In this document: positions 42,254 through 53,184 of the stretch, one piece after another
How the letters are laid out: the number at the start of each line of letters is the position of its first letter
Numbering within the stretch: position 1 is the first letter of the stretch
Translations under genes and position numbers: made by a program
The notes under the pieces: generated by a model
What the model saw: only the letters and a program-made list of their open reading frames with translations
The model's database searches: none
What the model was told of the DNA's origin: nothing
Assembly: GCF_963576675.1 (NCBI RefSeq)
Contig: NC_088913.1
Location: 87,357,001-87,421,000, forward strand
Reading direction: 5' to 3'
DNA from: Euphorbia lathyris
Taxonomy: Eukaryota > Streptophyta > Magnoliopsida > Malpighiales > Euphorbiaceae
DNA length: 64,000 nt

Positions 42254-45090
42254 TCAAAAAAATAATAATTTAATCTTAAAGTGCTTTGTTGTGTTATGAG
42301 AAACAGGATCATTCGAAATTGAAATTGCAGCCTGATTATCAATATAAATCTTTGTTGGATCATTTTGCTCCATTTGTAAATCTCCAAGTATCTTTCTGAA
42401 CCAAACTGCTTGATTTACAGCAGTAGCAGCTGGCACATACTCAGCTTCTGCTGTACTTTGAGCCACCATATTTTGCTTCTTCGAACACCATGAAAATACA
42501 CCGGATCCAAAACTGAAACAATAACCTGTTGTGCTTCTCAAATCATCAACTGAGCCTCCCCAATCACTATCAGAATACCCTTGAAACAAAAAATTCTGGC
42601 AGTAGCTGTACTTAATACCATAATCCTTAGTGCCTTTGACATATCTAACAATTCTTTTAGCAGCTTGAAGATGAATTTCACTAGCACAGTGCATGAATCT
42701 TGAAAGTATACTTACTGCAAACATAATATCTGGTCTGGTTGCAGTAAGGTACATTAAGCAGCCAATTAAGCTTCTATAATGATGCTCATCAATTTTATCA
42801 GCTCCATCATCCTTGCTAAATTTCTCCTTGTTGTTCATTGGAGTTGTCGTGCTTTTGCAATCCTCCATACGGAATTTTTTGAGTATTTCTCCTGCATATT
42901 TCTTTTGGCAGATGAAAACTCCATCATCATCTTGTTTCACCTCCATTCCCAGAAAAAATGTCATCAATCTTAGGTCTGTCATTTCAAATACTTGGAGCAT
43001 TTCATCTTTAAATTGGTTTATCAACTTCTCATCATTACATGTGACAAGTAAATCATCAACATAAACAGAAACTATGGTTAGATTAGAATCTGTCTGCCTC
43101 ACATACAAGGTAGCTTCACTTGGACTTTTGATAAATCCAAGATTCTGAAGATGATCATTGATCCTGTTGTACCATGCCCTAGGAGCCTGTTTAAGACCAT
43201 ACAATGCCTTTTTTAGCTTGTAGACTTTCTCCTCCTGTCCCTTAGCTTGAAATCCTTCTGGCTGCTCTATAAATATCTCCTCCTGTAAGTAACCATTTAA
43301 AAAAGCAGACTTCACATCTAAATGGTAAACTTTCCAGCCCTTTTGTGCAATTAATGCCAATAACATTCTGATTGTGTCAAGTCGAGCTACTGGAGCAAAT
43401 GTTTCTGAGAAGTCCACACCAAACACTTGTGCATAACCCTTCACTACTAATCTGGCCTTGTATTTGTTTACAGAACCATCTGGATTGAGTTTGGTTCTAT
43501 AAACCCATTTGACGCATATCGCTTGTTTGTGTTGCAGTCTATCCACCAATTCCCATATGTCATTCTTTTCGATCATCCTCAACTCTTCTTTCATAGCTTC
43601 AATCCACTTGTCATCTTTTTCATCTTCTGTAAATTTTGCAGGTTCTAAGATGACAATGTTACTTCGTTCATAAATATCAGACAAGAGTCTTGTACCTCTA
43701 ACTGGAACATCATCAACACCATCATCAAATTGTAGTTGGGACTTTGAAAATTCCTTTTCAATTTGCTCTTCCCAATTCCATTGCTTTTCTTCCATGAAGT
43801 TTACATCTCTACTCACAATAATTTTTCTATTTTGGGGTTGATAAATTCTATAAGCTTTGCTAAGACCGCTGTATCCAATAAAAACTCCAGGTTCTGCCTT
43901 TTTGTCAAGTTTATCTCTTTTGACCTGTGGAACATAAGAAAAACAGACACAACCAAAAGTTTTTATATTATGTAAATCTGGCCTGTAACCAAACCACGCT
44001 TCAAACGGTGTCTTATGCTTCAGAACTCTTGTTGGCAGCCTATTCAGTAGAAATATTGAGGTGTTTGCAGCTTCTGCCCATAATTTTTTTGGTAGTTCTT
44101 TCTCATGTAGCATGCACCTTGTCATCTCCATGATACTTCTATTTTTTCTCTCACTCACACCATTCTGTTGCAGAGTATAAGGAGCAGTGAGCTGATGTTC
44201 AATGCTAGCTTCCTCACAGAATTTGTCAAATGTCTTATTTGTATATTTTGTCCCATTATCCGATCTGATTGTGTGCAACCTACAACCACTTTGATTCTCC
44301 ACTAATGCTTTATATTTCCAAAATATATTAGCAACCTCAGATTTGTACTTGAAGAAATAAATCCAACAAAATCTGGTATAATCATCAATAAATGTAATGT
44401 AATATTTATTACCATTTAAAGATGAAGTACGCTGAGGTCCTGCAACATCTGTGTGAGCCAGTTGAAGCTTATGTGATGCTCTCCAATTTGTTTGAGGAAA
44501 AGGTTTTCTTACTTGCTTGCCATATTGACAAGCCACACAATCAGCTAGCTTATCTTCTAGCAATGGCAAGCCTCTCACTAAAGCATGTTTCTGCATGTAT
44601 AGAAGTCCACCATGATGGTAGTGACCAAGCCTTTTGTGCCATAACTCAGTGTTGCTTATGGTCTTTGAGAAAAACATTTTCTCCTCCTCCATTAGATTTA
44701 AAGCATAGCTTTTAGCCCTTTTTTCACCTTGAAAACATCTCTGCCTTTTGCATCTTTGATTAAGCACCACTTGTCTTCAAATATGACTTTAAAACCTTTT
44801 TCAACCAGCTATGCAACAGTAAGCAAATTTTGGTCAACGTCAGGAACATATAATACATCAGTAATATTCTTCAAACCTGACAAACTTTCTATAGTCACCG
44901 TCCCTTTTCCTTTAACCGATATGAAATCACCATTTCCAATTTTGACCTTGGATACAATAGTTTTGTCAAGCTCCTTAAGGGCTTTACATCATTGGTCATG
45001 TTATTTGTGCAACCACTATCTATGAGCCAAGAGTCACTGGAGCTGTTGTTTGTAGCATAACATGTTGCAATAAAAAGTTCCTCCTCTTCA
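42254..45090 (-). CDS. pol: copia pol: protease remnant, integrase, reverse transcriptase, RNase H
   Basis: The main frame is 44770-42254 (about 838 residues). Upstream, 45060-44780, are the protease active site WLIDSGCTNNMT and following sequence in frames broken by stops. The integrase zinc finger (WHKRLGHYHHGGLLYM, CVACQYGKQ) is followed by a complete DDE: LAHTDVAGPQ, IRSDNGTKYTN and NGVSERKNRSIME. RT has KARLVVKGYAQVFGVDFSET, LDVKSAFLNG and the catalytic YVDDLLV. RNase H has YSDSDWGGSVDDLRSTTGY, STAEAEYVPAA and IYIDNQAAI. The frame ends early in KIKLLFF at 42254, a few dozen codons short of the usual end (HFKIK...), probably a late frameshift. Confidence 0.94.
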
Positions 45091-45092
45091 TA

Positions 45093-46004
45093 TTAGTCAG
45101 TTGTCACTTTTGCCTCTTCGTGTTGCTGAGATTTGCATATCTTTTCCACATGTCCCATGTTGCCACACTTTCTGCATTTGATATCAGGCCTCCACCAACA
45201 TCTTTTTTCAGGGTGATTTGATTTTTTGCAATGTGGACATGGTGGAAAAGTTTCTCGTTGTTTGTTAGAGCCTTCTGTTTTCTTGTACTGCTTCTTTTTG
45301 TCATTTTTCTTGCCTTTGTATCCAGATATTTGTGCTTTGGTATGGAAAGCACCATGTACTTCCTCCTCTTGTCTCATCATTCTTCTCTGCTCATGTGCCT
45401 GCAAAGCATTCACTAATTCTCCCAAGGAGATACTTGACAGGTCTTTTATTTCCTCCAATGATGATATCTTGGATTCATATTTTTCAGGTACAGTGACAAG
45501 TATTTTCTGAACAATTCTTTCATCAGGAAAATCCTTACCAAGAAGTCGTACCTTGTTTACTATGCTTAACAACTTGTCAACATAGTCTTTTATGGTATCT
45601 GCCTCCTTCATGCTCTACATCTCAAATTCTCTAATTAGATTGAGTACTTGCATGCCTTTGACTCTTGTACTGCCTTGATACTCAGTTTTGAGATAATCCC
45701 AAATATCCTTAGCAGACTGTAGATTCATAATTCTTGTGAATATTACACTTGAAACAGCAGAAAAGAGACTAGCTTTTGCCTTAGACTTTCTTGTTTTTCT
45801 TTCTTTGTGATTTTTTAGCTGCGCCATTGTAGGATTTGGTGGTAGTTGAGCAATTTCATAGTCTTCCTCTATGGCCTTCCAAAGATCTAGTGCTTCAAGA
45901 TGAACAGTCATCCTGATAGCCCATGCTTCATAATTAACACCATCAAAAATTGGTGGTGTAATTGTTGTGAATGAAGTGTCTAACTCCATATGTATTTTTC
46001 TCAA
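45093..46004 (-). pseudogene. gag: copia gag with one in-frame stop
   Basis: One frame from 46004 to 45093, broken only by TAG at 45615-45617 (REFEM-stop-SMKEADTIKDY). The N-terminal part has FDGVNYEAWAIRM and DLWKAIEEDYE, typical copia gag. The C-terminal part has two zinc knuckles, CPHCKKSNHPEKRC and CRKCGNMGHVEKIC. The single stop is the sort of change that would inactivate capsid formation. The first ATG in a good position is near 45985 (MELDTSF). Confidence 0.9.
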
Positions 46005-46028
46005 CTCACAGATCCTTCAAGATGAACA

Positions 46029-46040
46029 GCTCTGATACCA
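46029..46040 (-). other. primer-binding site of the copia element (initiator tRNA-Met)
   Basis: On the minus strand TGGTATCAGAGC lies three bases after the 5' LTR end. It is the standard complement of plant initiator tRNA-Met. Confidence 0.95.
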
Positions 46041-46043
46041 GTT

Positions 46044-46290
46044 TGTTGTATATTGCGTGAAAGAAAGAAAAAAAGAAAGAAGATAGAAATTATAAAAATG
46101 CAGAGTACATCTTTATTAATTCTGTAACTCTTTAAATAGAGTTAGAATCTAACTAAAACTCTGATTACATTCCTAAGTTTTAGGGATACTAACAGCCCCA
46201 AAAGACTAGGTGAAAAGAACGTTAAAATAAATTTAAAGGATAACAGAATTTATTAAAACCTAATTTCAGCTTTATGGCACGTTTCTAACA
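46044..46290 (-). repeat. 5' LTR of the copia element
   Basis: 247 bp, matching the LTR at 41858-42104 with about eight differences. Confidence 0.95.
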
Positions 46291-46295
46291 AAAAT

Positions 46296-46985
46296 CATAT
46301 TCATTTGTCGTTCCGCCATTTTCTCTCTCTCCCTTTCGCCGTTCATCTTCTCCGTCTTTGGTTCCAGTGGTGGTAGGAGCTCCGGCGGCGGCGACGAAGG
46401 TGGTGGTTCGCCTAAGAAAAGACCTCCGCCTTCGAGAACGCTAGGTTTTAGGCCTTCATTATCTCCACCACCACCAACTTTCAATACTTCACTATCTACT
46501 AGATCACATCCTCCACAACCGACTCTGGCGAAATCTTTCCATCCTCCTTCTTCACCGCCACCGCCTTCCAAGAAAGTATCCCCTGTAATACATTTGCCAC
46601 CTCCACAGTCACCACCTACGGCGGAGAAGTCACCGGCTCCTCCACCACATGAACATTCCCACTCCTATGCTCCACGGTGGCTTTGGATGGATTACAGTGT
46701 AGCAGCGCTGAAGGTGTTGTGCGGACAACTGAAAGACGTCCGACAAACCCCTTCACAAAACGCATTAAACCTCGGCGACATTCTCTTCCAGCGCACCTGG
46801 ATACAAGTTCTATCTATCTTATTAACCTTTCTCATCCCCTTTCTCTTCTACGATTTTCTCCCCTAATCCCGTAATTTCCGCAAGGCATTATAGTCTCCAA
46901 CGACGGTGACGGCGATCTCATTCTCAATGACGGCACCAGTGTTATCCAGTGGAAAAGGTTTCACCAAGCACACAACGGTAAGAGG
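46296..46985 (+). pseudogene. captured gene fragment, RMI2-like OB-fold protein start with intron
   Basis: An open frame runs from about 46340 through a Pro-rich stretch into MDYSVAALKVLCGQLKDVRQ, TPSQNALNLGDILFQRTWIQ, then a GT-AG intron (46810-46882; starts GTTCTATC, ends TTTCCGCAAG), then GIIVSNDGDGDLILNDGTSV and IQWKRFH. The pattern fits the N-terminal half of plant RecQ-mediated genome instability protein 2, an OB-fold partner in the RTR (RecQ-Topo3-RMI) complex. The conserved block after DGTGVI is replaced by unrelated sequence. The retained intron means DNA, not RNA, was captured, as Pack-MULEs do. Identity is from memory of the family and is moderate. Confidence 0.6.
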
Positions 46986-47317
46986 CTGGAATGGTGGAGA
47001 GAGAGGGACAAAATAATACGTGGGGCCACTTTTAGTTTTTATAGAGAGAGAATTGGGAAATTCTTTTTTATTAAGGGTATAAAAGTAATTTAGTAATATG
47101 TAGGGGCCTTTTTAATTTTTAAAGAGTAAAAATTGATGAGGTGTCACGTTGACCAAGTAGTTAACAGGATTGATCGGTCATTTTTACCGGTTGTACACTT
47201 TAGTGGGAGGTCACTAAAAGGTTGTACAGTTTAGTGTGATAAAATTTTGGTTGTACACCAAAGTGTGATTACGGATAAAGGTTATACACCACGTATGTAA
47301 TTTACCCCTCTATTCTA

Positions 47318-47750
47318 TCCCAATTAGTAAAATTTCACAAAATTTGAATGTAGACTTAATGAAATTGTTATCCCATTAAGACGTGTCTATATTTTGACAT
47401 TTTGATTTGATAGATTTTAATTTAGGATTTGTTTTTTACTTTATTCTTTTTTTTTAAATCTAATTAATTATTTCTATGTAAGAACATTTATGTGGCAAAA
47501 AAAACTTTAAAAGACATGTCGCATATCAAGTTTGGATGTCAAAATATTGTCAGATAGCAGTTGTGTCAAATCTCCATCCAAATTGGATGAAATTTCATTA
47601 ATTAGGATCTATAAAACATAGACTCTTCCCCGAGGTCGGTGTGACGGTGTCGAACTCGCCAGACACGGGAACTCGCTGGGGACACAACCGGATTAGCACC
47701 CGACACGGCAAAACTGTGTCCCCATCATTTGTTTTTGTTTGTGAATTCTG
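47318..47750. other. intergenic sequence with a GC-rich relic
   Basis: No gene. At about 47620-47735 a GC-rich piece with CGACACGGCAAAACTGTGTC and GACACGGGAACTCGC resembles the interior of the CGGACACGG MITE family, but no ends could be set. Confidence 0.4.
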
Positions 47751-47881
47751 ATATATCCCATATTTCTATAATGAATAAGCAAAATGTATGATCATACAAA
47801 ATATAATTACATTCGAAAAAGCCTTGAACATGAACACTGCCAAACCGAATCAAATACAAAAAAAAATCATCCAACTAATAT
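47751..47881 (-). pseudogene. 3' flank of relic CNL-5, left of a Ty3 insertion
   Basis: CATATTTCTATAATGAATAA, GCAAAATGT, ATAATTACATTCGAAA and CCGAATCAAATACA match the 3' flank of CNL-3 (about 35050-35200). The end, CCAACTAATAT, contains the CNL stop codon (CTA = TAG) and the first TSD copy. The coding side of the relic is at 53185-53340. Confidence 0.8.
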
Positions 47882-48782
47882 TGATGTAATATCAAAATCA
47901 CAAGAACATGTAACAAAGGAGCTTGGAGTTAAGGAGCCCAATAGAAGCATGAAGGATCCATTGGAGCTGTCAATTGGACCTATGACGAAGAATCATGCAA
48001 AGAAGGACCAACAAATGCTTAATGGACTCGTCTTGAGCTTCTTTAAACAAGGAATAGATTTTAGCGAAGTTATTAAAGATGGTGTATTTTTTTGTTGTAT
48101 TCAAACCTAAGCCCATAATAGTGATATGTAAGAGAAGCTTTGGACTTGCATGTGTTTGGCATGTGCAAAACCCATTGGGACTAATTAAAATTAATGCTAT
48201 AACCTTATAGAGTTGATTGAGCTTGTTTCTAGCTAATTAAAAGGCCCAAATAATGTTAATTAGTGGGCTGAAATTGGGCTTTAAAGGACAAAAACGAATT
48301 TCATGTTTTTCCTTGTCTAAATAGGATTTCTTTTAGCTTTGATGCACTAAGATTCAACTTCCTTTTTAGTTTAGGTTTAGGTTTCTTTTAGCCTATATAA
48401 AGGTTTGTATTCTTCATTATTTGATCAATCAGACATCAATATTTTTATGAACAAAAGTTCTTCTTTTCCTTTGGGAATTATTTTCAATCCGGGATTGAAT
48501 TCTTTATTGTGAGCTTGAGAGACCGGGTCATCATTTTTGCAATATTATCTTGATCGTGAACAAGTATTTTGGTAAGGTACTTGTGAATCGCCAAACACTC
48601 AGGTTCCAATTTAATTATTCGAATGTGTAAGGTTAGATCTCCTTTCATTGTCTTTAATTCTTTGGGATTGGTTTGTTATCACCAATTTATGCTTGTTATT
48701 TGATGATATTAATTCCTTAAGATAGATCGGGAAAAATTGTTGATTTGGTTATTATTTCTCTTTCATAACCAATATCACATCA
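47882..48782 (+). repeat. 5' LTR of the deleted Ty3 element (901 bp)
   Basis: Very similar to the 3' LTR, but lacks about 20 bp (near 48131) that the 3' copy has at about 52513-52532. Both LTRs carry an open frame, here to 48110, that is the tail of pol in the 3' copy (KEPNRSMKDPLELSIGPMTK), so the ORF is not a gene of its own. Confidence 0.94.
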
Positions 48783-48784
48783 AT

Positions 48785-48796
48785 TGGTATCAGAGC
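48785..48796 (+). other. primer-binding site of the Ty3 element (initiator tRNA-Met)
   Basis: TGGTATCAGAGC starts two bases after the LTR. The 700 bp that follow, to gag, are an untranslated leader with no recognisable feature. Confidence 0.95.
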
Positions 48797-49519
48797 TTTG
48801 GCTCTTAAGGAATTTGTTGTTTTTATTTTGTTTGTCGAAATTAAAAAAAATAATTACCTCAATCTAGAGTCTTTAATTATTGATCGAGTTCCTCATACCT
48901 TTGCATCTAGTTATTTAGGTTCTTAGTTGTAGCGAATTGATTTTTGGATTCTATTCTTACTAGCCAACCCTATTCATGTGTGTGTGAATTTCTTCAAGTT
49001 TTTGCATGCTAAATCATTAGTGCAAATTTAATTTGTTAATTAGTTTCAGTCTAGTTAAAAAAAAAGACTGGAATTTTTTTTTGCTTGTGTTGATATCATT
49101 ATTACAACTCATTCAAGTTAGAGGAAAAAAAAGAAAAGCAAAAAAAAAGAAAGAACCGGCTCATTAATTGTACTAAAGTTACAAGTTTTATAGAATTTGC
49201 ATGCTAAACACACATTCTTAAAATTTCTTTCAAACCTTTGTCTCTTCTTTGAAAATCGTCTTTTATTCTATTCTTAATGTGCTAAACTTTGGTTATCGTT
49301 ACACTATTAGTCTTCTTTGCTTCTAGTTTCTGCCCTATTTTATTTTATCATTCTTTTGCTTCATTGTCATTTATATTACCTGAGATAATCCTTGTGATCT
49401 ATCAAGATAATATAAAAGAGTGATTGAACCGATTGTGAGGTATTTCTTTTACTTTCTTTTTCTTCTGTTCTTGCTTTAGATTAGATTTCACTTCTTTTCC
49501 ATTCTTTATATATTTTGTC

Positions 49520-50830
49520 ATGTCTAACGGACCTAAAGAGGACAACGCTAACGACGTTGATTCTAAAGAATGGCAACAAGCTATTGTAGGTGAGATGAAG
49601 AGGTTAGGGGCTATTATGGCTGATTTGGTTTCAAACCAAAAGAAATCAAGCCAAAAGAAAGGAGGGCGATGGAGATTGAATTTTAATGATGAACTATCCG
49701 AGTCTGAAGAGGAGGAGAAGTTTGGATACCGAAAAAGGGGTAACGATCGGAAAGATAGTAATCTTAATGCTATCAAACTTAAAATGCCTACTTTTCGAGG
49801 AGCTAGTGACCCAGAGGCGTATCTTGATTGGGTACGAAAGGTTGAGACCATCTTTGACATACATGAGTATTCGGAGGAGAAAAAAGTGAAACTTGTAGTA
49901 TCCGAACTAACTGAATATGCGGCTGTTTGGTGGGACCAATTAAAGCGCACAAGAAAAAGAGATGGTGATGAACCCATAAGAACATGGGGGGAATTGAAGA
50001 AGGTCATGAAAAAGAGATTTGTGTCGGCTCACTATTATAAGGAGTTGTTGAAAGAACTCCAATCTATGTCTCAAGGTAACCAATTTGTTGAAGATTATCA
50101 CAAACAATTGGAGATGACACTAATCCGAGCTGATATACAAGAAGACGAGGAAGCTACCATGATTAGATTTCTCATGGGAATGAAGAGGGAGATTCGCAAC
50201 CCTCTTGAGCTACAAACTTATTTCCATATGGAGGAGATGCTCCATAAAGCAGTAAAAATTGAGAGACAACTTCAAGAGGTTGAGGAGGGGAGATCAAAGT
50301 TCAAAGGCACTACTTCCACACTATGGGAGTCAGATCCAAGAGGTAATTTTAAAACTAAATCCGAATTTAGCTCTAAAAGTGATCAAAAGCCTCAAGTTGA
50401 TTCAAAAGCATTTGGGAAGTTGCAAATTGGGGGAACTACTCCAAAATACAAAAGTACTGAAAAACCCACAAGAACTCGTGAAATTGTGTGTTTTAAGTGC
50501 CAATGGAGAGGGCACTATGCAATAGAGTGTTCGAATCAAAAGGTGATGGTTATGAAGCATGGTGAGTTAATATCTGAAAGTGAGTCCGAACATGAATCAG
50601 ATGATATGCCCGTCTTAGAAGATTGTAGTGATATAGAAGAGGTGGATAGCAAAGGAGGACATGGAGTTAACTTAGTCACTCGTAAAACATTGAAGATGGG
50701 AGTGAGTGGTGACATTGAGCAACGGGAGCACATCTTTCATGCTCATTGCAAGGTACTTGGAAAGACATGCTTACTAATTATTGATGGAGGAAGTTGTTGC
50801 AACGTGGTGAGCAATGTGTTAGCAAACTGA
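49520..50830 (+). CDS. gag: Ty3 gag plus start of protease
   Basis: ATG 49520, about 436 residues. The Retrotrans_gag domain (about 85-260) shows MPTFRGASDPEAYLDWVRKV, YAAVWWDQLKR and FVSAHYYKELLKELQSMSQG, with a CCHC knuckle CFKCQWRGHYAIEC near 340. The C-terminus enters the protease with the active-site block LIIDGGSCCNVVS (DGG in place of DSG/DTG, a variant used by several plant Ty3 lineages). TGA at 50828-50830 interrupts, and the same frame continues to 52075, so this was one polyprotein. Confidence 0.9.
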   Translation: MSNGPKEDNANDVDSKEWQQAIVGEMKRLGAIMADLVSNQKKSSQKKGGRWRLNFNDELSESEEEEKFGYRKRGNDRKDSNLNAIKLKMPTFRGASDPEAYLDWVRKVETIFDIHEYSEEKKVKLVVSELTEYAAVWWDQLKRTRKRDGDEPIRTWGELKKVMKKRFVSAHYYKELLKELQSMSQGNQFVEDYHKQLEMTLIRADIQEDEEATMIRFLMGMKREIRNPLELQTYFHMEEMLHKAVKIERQLQEVEEGRSKFKGTTSTLWESDPRGNFKTKSEFSSKSDQKPQVDSKAFGKLQIGGTTPKYKSTEKPTRTREIVCFKCQWRGHYAIECSNQKVMVMKHGELISESESEHESDDMPVLEDCSDIEEVDSKGGHGVNLVTRKTLKMGVSGDIEQREHIFHAHCKVLGKTCLLIIDGGSCCNVVSNVLAN

Positions 50831-52261
50831 TTGGGGATATCAACAATTCCACATCCCAATCCTTATCGGTTACAATGGTTGAATGATAGTAACGATTTCA
50901 AAGTTACTAAACAGGTGCTTCTGAACTTTTCTATTGGTTCTTTTTCTGATGAGGTATTATGTGATGTAGTACCCATGCAAGCATGTCATGTGTTATTAGG
51001 GAGGCCTTGGCAATTCGATCGATCAGCACTACATCATGGCCGAACAAATAAATTTACTATTGCTAAGGATGGGAAGAAGTATATTTTGCCACCTTTGTCA
51101 CTTGCTGAAGTGTTTGAAGATCAGCTCTATATGCAAAGAATGTTACAAGAACAATTTGTGAGAAGGGAAATGGTTAAGGCGAGAGAAAATAAGAGTGATA
51201 AAATCAGTGAGAGTGTGAAGAGAGAAGAGGTGAGTGAAAAGGCATTAGTGAGGTCGAGAAATGAGGGTGAGAGGAGAGAAAAAGAGAGGAGCCTTAACAA
51301 AAGCCAAAATCTATCTTTATATGCTAAATTGAGTGGTGTAAAGCAAGCTGATTTTGAAAACAAAAATTTATTATTATTTTATTGTAAGAGTTTTTGTTTA
51401 TCTTCTGTAAGTCAGTCTAACCTTCCTTCTAGTATTTGTCCTCTTTTACAGGAGTTCAAGGATTTATTCCCCGAACAGATGCCTGATAAGTTGCCCCCGA
51501 TTCGAGAAATTAAGCACCAAATTGACTTTATTCCCGAAGCACAAATTCCAAATCGACTAGCCTATAGAAGTAACCCTAATAAAGTCAAAGAACTTCAAAG
51601 GCAAGTGGAGGAGCTAATTACAAAAAAGTTGATTCGTGAATCTATGAGTCTATTTGATGTACTAGTCATCCTAGTACCAAAGAAAGATGGAACTTTGCGG
51701 ATGTGCATCAATTGTAGAGACATCAACAAAATCATGGTAAAGTATCGTCATCCTATCCCTAGGTTAGATGATATGTTGGATGAACTAAATAGGGCTATGC
51801 ATTCATCTACTAACTTTTCACCATTTGAAATTGTTTATGGTTTTAATCATTTGACACCATTAGACTTGATCCCTTTACCTGTTGATGAAAGGAAAAGTTT
51901 AGATGGAAAGAAGAAGGCAAAAATGGTGCTTAAGTTATATGAACAAGTGAAACAACGACTAGAGAAGAAGAATGATCAGTATGCAAAGCAAGCTAACAAG
52001 GGTCAACAACGTGTGCTATTCGAACCCGGTGATTGGGTGTGGTTGCATATGCGCAAGGAGAGATTCACCGCTTAGAGACAATCAAAGCTACATCCTAAAG
52101 ACGATGGCCCATTTCAAGTAGTCGCACGAATTAGAGATAATCCATACAAGCTGGACTTGTCAGGTGAGTATAATGTGCATACAACTTTTAATGTCGTTGA
52201 TTTATCTTTGTTTGATGTAGGAGATGAAGATTTGAGGACAAATCCTTTTCAAGAGAGAGTG
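50831..52261 (+). pseudogene. pol: Ty3 pol, RT joined directly to integrase tail
   Basis: The same frame as gag continues after TGA. Remaining protease (VLLGRPWQFDRSALHHGRTN) is followed by an RT start (HQIDFIPEAQIPNRLAYRSN, LVPKKDGTLRMCINCRDINK, HPIPRLDDMLDEL). At about 51786-51792 the sequence jumps to the integrase C-terminus (AMHSSTNFSPFEIVYGFNHL, EPGDWVWLHMRKERF). The catalytic YVDD box, RNase H and the integrase DDE core are missing, about 2 kb. The join is in frame. A TAG at 52073-52075 (FTA-stop-RQSKLHPKDDGPF) breaks it; the frame then runs through FNVVDLSLFDVGDEDLRTNP into the 3' LTR. Confidence 0.88.
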
Positions 52262-52263
52262 AA

Positions 52264-53184
52264 TGATGTGATATCAAAATCACAAGAACATGGAACAAAG
52301 GAGCTTGGAGTTAAGGAGCCCAATAGAAGCATGAAGGATCCATTGGAGCTGTCAATTGGACCTATGACGAAGAATCGTGCAAAGAATGACCAACAAATGC
52401 TTAATGGACTCGTCTTGAGCTTCTTTAAGCAAGGAATGGATTTTAGCGAAGTTATTAAAGATGGTGTATTTTTTTGTTGTATTCAAACCTAAGCCCATAA
52501 TAGTGATATGTAAAAAGGTTGATCATATTTTAAGAGAAGCTTTGGACTTGCATGTGTTTGGCATGTGCAAAACCCATTGGGACTCATTAAAATTAATGCT
52601 ATAACCTTATAGGGTTGATTTGGCTTGTTTCTAGCTAATTAAAAGGCTCAAATAATGTTAATTAGTGGGCTGAAATTGGGCTTTAAAGGACAAAAACGAA
52701 TTTCATGTTTTTCCTTGTCTAATTAGGATTTCTTTTAGCTTTGATGCACTAGGATTCAACTTCCTTTTTAGTTTAGGTTTAGGTTTCTTTTAGCCTATAT
52801 AAAGGCTTGTATTCTTCATTATTTGATCAATCAGACATCAATATTTTTATGAACAAAAGTTCTTCTTTTCCTTTGGGAATTATTTTCAATCCGGGATTGA
52901 ATTCTTTATTGTGAGCTTGAGAGACCGGGTCATAATTCTTGCAATATTATCTTGATCGTGAACAAGTATTTTGGTAAGGTACTTGTGAATCGCAAAACAC
53001 TCAGGTTCCAATTTAATTATTCGAAGGTGTAAGGTTAGATCTCCTTTCATTGTCTTTAATTCTTTGGGATTGGTTTGTTATCACCAATTTATGCTTGTTA
53101 TTTGATGATATTAATTCCTTAAGATAGATCGGGAAAACTTGTTGATTTGGTTATTATTTCTCTTTCATAACCAATATCACATCA
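52264..53184 (+). repeat. 3' LTR of the Ty3 element, containing the end of the pol frame
   Basis: 921 bp, TGATGT...ACATCA. The pol frame crosses its start and stops at 52492, so the last 75 or so residues of the polyprotein are encoded by LTR sequence. Confidence 0.94.

Larger units (their letters stand above)
41858..46290 (-). mobile_element. Ty1/copia LTR retrotransposon
   Basis: LTRs of 247 bp are at 41858-42104 and 46044-46290, both TGTTGTATATTGCG...CAACA/TAACA, differing at about eight sites. A 5-bp duplication AAAAT flanks it (41853-41857 and 46291-46295). The order on the minus strand is gag, protease, integrase, RT, RNase H, which defines copia. The initiator-Met primer site is at 46029-46040 and a purine tract lies beside 42105. 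A few stops make this copy defective but fairly young. Confidence 0.96.
41397..47307. mobile_element. Pack-MULE-like element B, split by a copia element
   Basis: Terminal inverted repeats of at least 180 bp start GGGTAAATTACATACGTGGT at 41397 and, inverted, at 47307. They share CACTTTGGTGTACAACCAA and GACCTCCCACTAAAGTGTA. A perfect 10-mer CTCTATTCTA flanks the element (41387-41396 and 47308-47317). Without the inserted copia (41858-46290) the element is about 1.5 kb. Its interior (46296-47000) is a captured gene fragment with an intron. No transposase is seen. It lies 142 bp from Pack-MULE A. Confidence 0.88.
47882..53184 (+). mobile_element. Ty3/gypsy element with large internal pol deletion
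   Basis: LTRs are at 47882-48782 and 52264-53184, with ends TGATGT/ACATCA. A 5-bp duplication AATAT flanks it (47877-47881 and 53185-53189). The initiator-Met primer site directly follows the 5' LTR. Gag and protease remain. RT is fused in frame to the end of integrase, so most of RT, all RNase H and the integrase core are gone. It is a non-autonomous derivative. The insertion hits the final codons of relic CNL-5. Confidence 0.94.

Noticed and set aside
47784..48110. ORF of 108 residues as a possible host gene
   Set aside because: It lies across the 5' LTR edge and is the pol tail seen in the 3' LTR.
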